In this document: positions 59,501-64,000 of the stretch, piece after piece | Numbering within the stretch: position 1 is the stretch's first letter | Layout of the letters: the number at the start of each line of letters is the position of its first letter | Origin: Achatina immaculata | Taxonomy: Eukaryota > Mollusca > Gastropoda > Stylommatophora > Achatinidae | Direction of reading: 5' to 3' | Length of the DNA: 64,000 bases | Assembly: GCA_009760885.1 (NCBI GenBank) | Contig: CM019691.1 | Span: forward strand, 24,551,314 to 24,615,313 | Position numbers and translations under genes: made by a program | Notes under the pieces: generated by a model | What the model saw: only the letters and a program-made list of their open reading frames with translations | The model's database searches: none | Told to the model about the DNA's origin: nothing

Positions 59501-62500
59501 TATTTGGATTAATTTACTAACATCTTTGATCCCAGCTACAATTTATATGGATTAATTTACTGACATCTTTGATCCCAGCTACAATTTATTTGGATTAATT
59601 TACTAATATCTTTGACCCCAGCTACAATTTATTTGGATTAATTTACTAACATCTTTGATCCCAGCTGCCCCAGGATGGTAGTACTGCTTGTGCTGAGTGA
59701 TAAATTCACTAGTGGCTGGTTATAAATATTTACCGACTTTACATGAGCAGGGAAGCTTTGCCGTCATTCAGTGTGTTATAGCATCAAACGTCCATTCTTT
59801 CATTGACATTTTTGTTCTTTGTTGCTTAGCATTCTGTATAGCTTTGACTGTCGGTTTACAGTGCTCACTTCTGTTGTGTGGACCTACCTTGTTTCTCCCC
59901 TTTTATATGAAACTGAAAAAATCTACACAGTAAAGACGAGGTTAGGTTATAGGATACTTCCTGCAGTTCTGTGAAGGCTTTTGTTACTTCCATCTCAGTG
60001 CTGAATGAAGATTCACATTCATTTCTTAGCTGCTTTGTTCAGTTTCTTAATTTCAGAGTTGGTGCTCATAAGAGAAGCACAGTAGTGTTACCAGGTTTCA
60101 AAGGAGGTAAGGTATAAAGGTGATGGCAGCCCTGCCTGCCATGGAGGCACGTAGGTGACATAATGTTAATGTCTATTTTTTTTTTTACTTGACCAGTCTC
60201 CATACTAGAGTGTCATCCTGACTGTCTTTACTATCTTGGCTTCAAGAGACACTGGACAGCAGTTTCTAAAGCCTAGAGCGCCTTAGTCTAGGCTTGAACC
60301 ACTTACCTCTCCTTCAGAGGCTTAATGCACAAACCACTTCACTACTCAGGCAGCCTGAACACTTTTAAATGGAGTATGACAGTTATAGATTTCTTTTTAA
60401 TAAGCCATCACATCAGGTTTAAGAACGTGTTATTTTATTTATTTATTTATTTTTTTTTGCAGAATATCACAGTTTTGGTGAAGGCGCTGGAAAATCTCGA
60501 GGTCATGGGTGTAATATTGGGCAGCGTATCAATCCCTTGATACCTCTTGCTAGCCAGAAGTGAGTTCATTAGGGGGGGGGGCAGCCATAAATACATAAGT
60601 CTTTAACATACATGACCCACTGAGAGAGGAAGAAAAACATTCAGCAGTGGCTGATACATTTTTCAAGCCTGAAATATCAGATGTATGTATGTGAAATTTT
60701 CATTAAATATACCTGAGTCATGTTTTCCATTATCCACATAAATTTAATGCTAACAAAATTTGTGTTTGCTTGGGGGGGGGGGGGGGTAGGGTAGGGTAGG
60801 GTTGGTTGGGTAAAGCAGAGCAGTGAAGGTTGTTATGTTTTCTGTGGGTTTTTTGTTGTTGTTGTTGTTGCTCTTATATATTCCTTTCTGTACAAATTCC
60901 TTCTAGCTTTCAGAGTTTTTTAAAAATATGTATGAAAGTTTTCTCCTAAAATATTTTTTTTTTGTTCTTCTGTACTCTGTGCATACTAAATTTTTATCTT
61001 TTTGTGTAGTGATATGAGTGTATCGTATATGTGAGATTATCATAATTACATTGCATGTTATTAGTATTTTTATATACTCTTGAATGCATGAGCTAGAGAT
61101 TGAATGTAAAAGTTCTTTTTATTTCACTTGTTACATATTTAATATACATGTACTGTACTGATAAATGCATAAGTGCCTTTGAATGTAAATGCTACACAAG
61201 AGTCCTTCACATATCAGGGACACAAAAAAGAACAAATATATCCATACTACAAGAACTTAATATTGAAGAAGGTTGGCAAGTAAAGAAGATTAATCAGGGA
61301 AAACTGAAGTATATTGGACATATTAAACGCCATGAGAATTAGAAAAGACAGTCTTGGAAGAATACAAATTGGAAAAAAGAAAGAGAGGAAAGCCAGGGTG
61401 AAGATGGCTGCAAGACATCTTTGATAATCTGCAGCAGGGCATCTTGCTTACAACCGAGAGGCCTACAAGAGAGCTGTTAGGGAGGCAAAGTTCCACAAGG
61501 GACATGCAAATGACTGACTGGACTGTACTGAATGTTTGTATCAGAGTGAAAGTTGAAAGGTAGAGGGCAGAATATCACACAAGCCTTCTTGATCTCCTGA
61601 AAATAAGGTTTGTTAATTCTTTTAATTTTGCTTGGGCTTTTCGTTTGTGGTTTTCTCTAAATCTCTTTTGTTTGCTCTTGTAAATTCTATGCTGTACAAA
61701 TTCTTTATACTGGCAGAGTTGTTTTTCCTTTTCTTGGTGCTTGAACCTTATCTTCAGTATCTAACCTATCGAAATTTACTCTTAGATTAAGTAAATGATC
61801 CATCAGATTTACACTTAATCAAATTTAATCCTGGATTAAGTCAATAATCTGTCAAATTTACTCTTAGATTAAGTAAATGTTCTATCAAATTTACTCTTAG
61901 ATTAAGACTGTCATATTATTTGTAAATACCTCATCCAGTTAATCACAGTCACAGTTTTTGTTTTTGTTAAATTTTTTTTAACTCATCAACTGCCATCATC
62001 ACTATAGTGAGGTCTTCCAGTTAGTCTAGTGACTGCCATCCTTGCTATAGCGAGGTCTTTCGGTTAGTCTAGTGACTGCCATCATCACTGTATCGAGGTT
62101 TGTTTCATTGCAGTGTAAAACCAGTGTAACTTTTAATTTTACACGATTTATCTGTGCATGTCTGGTGACCTTTCATAGTTCAGTCCAAAGCGTGGCTAAC
62201 AACTGAGTGAAATCGATGTTTTCAATCACGAAATGTCAATATTTATTGTGATTTTGAAGGCATAAAGATATGTCCTATGACCAGACCACTGTTCCTGAAT
62301 GTACCCCAAGTACATCTAGACCTGTTAAATGGACTGAAGAAGCAGTTAGAAGGTTATTTCAGACATTATTTTAGTGAAATGCCAAAACACGACGAGATCG
62401 GACGAAAATTTAAGTAGATCTGGAAATCACCGATGGTAAACATTGTACAACTAGGCATTGCCGATGGTAAGCAGTACACAATTATCAGCTAAAATCATCA

Positions 62501-62898
62501 CACTATTTCTTTTTTCCTAAAAAAAACTCGTCCATTTATGATTTCTTCTTACATTTACAGCTATTTTCATGCATAATATGTATACTTTTAAAGTGGAAAT
62601 AGTTTGTACATTCACTTTTACAACGATACCCACTATACATACCAAGACCCGCACTTTTTGTGTGGCACATCAGGAACGTCCGCATTTTTTTCTGTGGCAC
62701 AAGAAGAGTTAAGCAATAATTATTCAAGTGTGCATTTATTGTGATAAAAGTAATCAGAACCACCAATTTTTTTGTCTCTAGTTGGTATCATGGAAACATT
62801 AGTCGAGAAGATGCAGAAAAGATGCTGTGTGTCTGCAAGGAAGGGAGTTACATTGTCCGCATCAGTTCGGACAGGAAGTCTTACTCTTTGTCTATTAA
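50456..62898 (+). CDS. SH2 domain-containing adaptor, SHB/SHD/SHE/SHF-like; 3' end lies beyond the window
   Basis: Seven exons join in frame: 50456-50548, 51510-51624, 52397-53259, 55395-55522, 57474-57682, 60463-60559 and 62782-62898 (about 540 residues, unfinished). SHB-type adaptors link tyrosine-kinase receptors to downstream signalling through an SH2 domain and phosphotyrosine sites. Seen here: PSRRLLVKT near residue 27 (compare SPKHRLIKVE in vertebrate SHB/SHD), EYCEPVD (Tyr37), YEEPWD (Tyr275), IYDNAW (Tyr314), YEDAWDL (Tyr384) and YEEPWDT (Tyr410). The middle is long, low-complexity and Lys/Ser/Pro-rich. The SH2 domain starts at Trp503 with WYHGNISREDAEKML and has GSYIVRIS, the FLVR-equivalent, with its phosphotyrosine-binding Arg at about 528. 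The family call is firm; the exact orthologue is not. The true first exon may be upstream. Confidence 0.85.
50625..50705 (-). mobile_element. tRNA-derived SINE fragment (minus strand)
   Basis: The minus strand has GTAGTGGTTAGTGCATTCAT and, about 35 nt on, GTCCCTGGTTTGATTTC: box A- and box B-like segments like those at 5540-5730. It lies in intron 1 of the SHB-like gene. Confidence 0.5.
51510..51624 (+). CDS. SHB-like adaptor exon 2 (EYCEPVD motif)
   Basis: 115 nt between a TATATTTCAG-type acceptor and a GTTTGT donor, phase 0 in and 1 out. Encodes ASLGEYCEPVDSRKTRRG and then ISEENEDYNSDPDKRYSQPQ. The acidic-Tyr-x-x-Pro pattern matches the phosphotyrosine motifs of the SHB family (YMEPYEA, YSDPFDA). 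Confidence 0.8.
52397..53259 (+). CDS. SHB-like adaptor exon 3 (large, low-complexity, YEEPWD)
   Basis: 863 nt, the largest exon; acceptor TAATTTCAG, donor GTAATT, phase 1 in and 0 out. Encodes an acidic start (DDEDVYELA), a Ser/Lys/Pro-rich basic stretch and GEDAYEEPWDLKMKRLKQEQ. It ends after IYDNAWHAAGQQQ and HDALDSFPDQT. The long open frame and family motif make this exon secure. Confidence 0.92.
53410..53895 (-). mobile_element. 5'-truncated LINE family D copy, SHB-like intron 3
   Basis: The minus strand reads RGTDRTTKIRFLRVCIFFVT, then CETWTLNKTAEKHIN and VFECKCHRRVL, with broken frames. It ends at the D 3' terminus near the GGCAAAGTTCTGTAAGGGAC-like sequence. It lies antisense to the host gene. 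Its 5' side stops exactly at the TTAA boundary of a piggyBac-like element. Confidence 0.8.
53900..54636 (+). mobile_element. Nonautonomous TTAA-flanked DNA transposon (piggyBac-like), copy 1
   Basis: 737 bp flanked on both sides by TTAA (53896-53899 and 54637-54640). It has a perfect 13-bp terminal inverted repeat: CTCTTCCCGTGCT at the left end and AGCACGGGAAGAG at the right end. TTAA target duplication is the hallmark of piggyBac-superfamily transposition. No transposase is encoded. A related copy lies inverted at 61982-62708. A 50-bp piece (54467-54516) is identical to LINE E sequence at 56439-56488. Confidence 0.7.
54750..54830 (-). repeat. Dispersed repeat with hairpin motif, also present at 14510-14970
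   Basis: On the minus strand: ATCCCTGAAAAAGGC, TTCT, GCCAAAATATTGG, preceded by a GCATGTA word. The same motif occurs in both arms of the inverted repeat at 14510-14970. It resembles terminal repeats of Penelope-like elements, which can hold hammerhead ribozyme cores, but the core here is degraded. Confidence 0.4.
55395..55522 (+). CDS. SHB-like adaptor exon 4 (YEDAWDL)
   Basis: 128 nt; acceptor TGTTTCAG, consensus donor GTAAGA, phase 0 in and 2 out. Encodes PLPQNTYEDAWDLKNSLLEK, a second YE-acidic/aromatic motif of the same type as in exon 3. Confidence 0.88.
56170..57000 (-). mobile_element. LINE family E copy (RT C-terminal half), SHB-like intron 4
   Basis: The minus strand reads MKFLINHEGQIYAEGIIVEE, VRQFAYLGSYIDQDSDTRKE and NLENIWDSNVMSTKTKLRLF, colinear with 34323-34748. 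It then runs through SWK(Q)LKK to the family 3' end near 56200. Frames are broken. It lies antisense to the host gene. Confidence 0.85.
57474..57682 (+). CDS. SHB-like adaptor exon 5 (YEEPWDT)
   Basis: 209 nt; acceptor ATCATAG, consensus donor GTAAGT, phase 2 in and 1 out. Encodes ASAVYEEPWDTGKQQKQLQA, a Gln-rich segment and a Ser/Thr-rich tail. It is the third repeat of the YEEPWD motif. Confidence 0.88.
57695..57925. repeat. Tandem repeat, about 70-bp unit, three copies, SHB-like intron 5
   Basis: Three successive units share GTTTAAGTTGTTTAAG, ATGCATGGTCTG and TTTAATA(A/G)ACTGA, starting immediately after the exon 5 donor. No coding capacity. Confidence 0.75.
58235..58813 (+). mobile_element. 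LINE family B 3' copy with (GAT)n tail and 13-bp TSD, SHB-like intron 5
   Basis: 579 bp beginning at the ITSDGKCRTEFRNRIGQTKT segment and ending in (GAT)n. The direct repeat AGCAGGAAGAGAT flanks it at 58222-58234 and 58814-58826, so it is a clean target-primed insertion, 5'-truncated. Frames contain indels (near 58370 and 58550). Confidence 0.88.
59310..59668. repeat. Minisatellite, 43-bp unit, about 8 copies, SHB-like intron 5
   Basis: The unit begins CAGCTACAATTTAT and continues TTGGATTAATTTACTAAC and ATCTTTGATCC. Copies differ at one or two sites (ATTTGG/ATATGG, AAC/GAC), so the array is fairly young. Confidence 0.9.
60200..60360 (-). mobile_element. tRNA-derived SINE fragment (minus strand)
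   Basis: The minus strand shows a box A-like TAGTGAAGTGGTTTGTGC and, about 35 nt on, a box B-like GGTTCAAGCC, as in the tRNA-like head of SINEs. The cloverleaf is incomplete, so it is not a tRNA gene. Confidence 0.45.
60463..60559 (+). CDS. SHB-like adaptor exon 6 (linker before SH2)
   Basis: 97 nt between a long T-tract acceptor ending TTTGCAG and a GTGAGT donor, phase 1 in and 2 out. In the required frame it reads YHSFGEGAGKSRGHGCNIGQ and then RINPLIPLASQ, open throughout. It occupies the place of the Pro/Leu linker (VDPALPLEKQ in vertebrates) that leads directly into W-Y-H-G. Confidence 0.8.
61162..61521 (+). mobile_element. 5'-truncated LINE family D copy with 10-bp TSD, SHB-like intron 6
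   Basis: 360 bp matching the D 3' end: SAFECKCYTRVLHISGTQK, LQELNIEEGW, INQGKLKYIGHIKRHEN, then GGCAAAGTTCCACAAGGGAC and a TGACTGACTG-like tail. The 10-bp duplication ACTGTACTGA is at 61152-61161 and 61522-61531. Confidence 0.87.
61755..61915. repeat. Degenerate tandem repeat, about 35-bp unit, SHB-like intron 6
   Basis: Four or so units share (A)TTTACTCTTAGATTAAGT followed by AAATG(A/T)TC and (T)ATCAAA. No coding content. Confidence 0.6.
61982..62708 (-). mobile_element. Nonautonomous TTAA-flanked DNA transposon (piggyBac-like), copy 2, inverted
   Basis: 727 bp flanked by TTAA (61978-61981 and 62709-62712). Its reverse complement aligns with copy 1 over several blocks, for example AATGTCTGAAATAAC, GTCTAGAT(C/G)TACTTGG, TACATTCA(A/G)GAACAGTGG and AATGAAACAAACC. 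The terminal repeat is degraded (CTCATC against CTCTTC). Near 61982-62100 it holds a 50-bp-period tandem repeat absent from copy 1. Confidence 0.6.
62782..62898 (+). CDS. SHB-like adaptor exon 7 (N-terminal half of SH2 domain)
   Basis: 117 nt; acceptor TTTGTCTCTAG, consensus GTAAGT donor, phase 2 in and 2 out. Encodes WYHGNISREDAEKMLCVCKE and then GSYIVRISSDRKSYSLSIK: SH2 helix A, strand B with the binding Arg, and strand C. The remainder of the SH2 domain (conserved G-F-.-H-.-K-.) was not found in 62899-64000. Confidence 0.92.
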
Positions 62899-64000
62899 GT
62901 AAGTTGCTATGTGTGGTGAATCTACTGTCACTTTTTTATGATATTTATGACATCATAGCTGATTATCTGGAATATTTATAGCAAAATAACTGATTATGTG
63001 GAATATTTTATTACATGGTAGCTGATTATGTAGAATATTTATTACATGGTAGCTGATTATGTAGAATATTTATTACATGGTGGCTGATTATGTGGAATAT
63101 TTATTACATGGTAGCTGATTGTCTGGTGTATTAATTACTTGGTAGCTGATTATCTGGAATATTTATTGCACAGTAATTGATTATCTGGAATATTTATTAT
63201 ATGGAATTGAATATCGGGAATATTTCTTTTGCCTGTTCCAATATTTTTCTCTGTCTCCTTTCTTTTTATACCCCTTCTCACTCCCTCCATGAGTTTTCTA
63301 CTAACAAACAGATTCTGTTATAGTTTTCTCATGACATGTAAAGAAGATGGTTGCTTCAACCTTTCTGAGGCCTTCTTGGTTGTTCTCCTGGCCACTCAGT
63401 GTTTATGTTGCTTCTCTCTCCAAAAACTACATCTCGTCTGCTCCTTATTTCTGTTTCATCAGACACCGCTGTATGCATTTCATTTCTGACCTTGTTCTGT
63501 TCAAAGTTTTTATTCTTTTTGTCATTTTTGTTCTTTTGTTACAAGCTTACAGGAAATGACAGGTTAGAAATGGTGTGATAAGTTTGGTCATGAGCAAAAC
63601 AAGCAATGGAAAACGAAGAAGATGCTACGGGTGCATTTTATTACCTGAAATGTTAAATTGAATTAACTTGGGCAACATAATTTTGTTCAGCAGTAAGCAG
63701 TCAGGTCCTGAGTTAGGGGCTGAAATGCTTGCTGGTGGGTGGAAGGGGGAGGGGGGTTGTATTTTTCTGATGATCAGAGGAACTTTGTTGTTTCACTCTC
63801 TGCAACAGAGAGTTCCCTGCATATAATGCGGGGATGGAACAGTTCATATTGAACCTCCTCATCATTGACAAGGCAGTGAGTTGGAGAATTAGCTAGAAAA
63901 AATGGGTACCTGATGGATCTGTGTTAGGAAACTGCCTCAAAAATGCAAGGCACTCTGCATCAGCACACTGCCCATATGATTTAAAGGATAAACTGATGTT
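62899..64000 (+). other. Partial last intron of the SHB-like gene
   Basis: Besides the 31-bp tandem repeat this holds C/T-rich noncoding sequence. A segment near 63900 contains AAATGGGTACC, shared with the SINE-like element near 45030. No further exon of the SH2 domain was recognised. Confidence 0.5.
62940..63215. repeat. Tandem repeat, about 31-bp unit, SHB-like intron 7
   Basis: Eight or nine imperfect units of GGTAGCTGATTATGT followed by (G)GAATATTTATTACAT. Variation rises toward both ends. Confidence 0.8.

Overview
This is a nuclear genomic window from an AT-rich, intron-rich animal genome, most likely an invertebrate. A lophotrochozoan such as a mollusc is my guess, from the style of the retroelements, SINEs and coding exons, not from a diagnostic marker. 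There is no operon structure, no rRNA or tRNA gene and no CRISPR array.

Two host genes can be supported, both on the + strand. The first (18347-26071) is a complete five-exon gene for a secreted or ER cyclophilin of the PPIB type, about 207 residues. The second (50456 to beyond the window end) is the 5' part of a gene for an SH2 adaptor of the SHB/SHD/SHE/SHF type. Seven exons with matching splice phases are visible. The last one breaks inside the SH2 domain, so the gene continues past base 64000.

Most of the remaining sequence is transposable-element debris. Six LINE families recur, named A-F here. A ends in (GA)n, has a single long frame and looks RTE-like. B ends in (GAT)n and has the motifs SWT and MWFIRRMLRIPW. 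C has the motif GYADDF. D has TYACETWTLNK near its end. E has YACESWK and a conserved 3' end, ATGTGACGTTTAACGGCAC. F has METVEMWFIRRMLKVPW and a (TGAT)n-like tail. Many copies are 5'-truncated and bounded by 7-13 bp target-site duplications that I could locate. Several are nested: A in B (39150-42341), D in E (31248-33671) and A in C (45603-46055).

DNA transposon remains include two related TTAA-flanked elements of about 730 bp, resembling nonautonomous piggyBac elements, in the SH2 gene introns. There is also a hAT transposase fossil at 7584, an HTH fragment of a mariner-type transposase at 25521, and several MITE-like termini. tRNA-derived SINE pieces are scattered through the window.

Layout: 1-9,970 simple repeats, two large minisatellites, SINE pieces and a hAT fossil; 9,970-17,770 LINE fragments (B-like, D, F) with an inverted repeat; 17,860-26,500 cyclophilin gene with TE-loaded introns; 26,500-30,200 sparse spacer; 30,200-46,330 dense nested LINE cluster; 46,330-50,450 spacer with tandem repeats; 50,456-64,000 SH2 adaptor gene with LINE, piggyBac-like and minisatellite sequence in its introns. 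I found no convincing new biological system. The most informative content is the dated, nested insertion record and the two host gene models.
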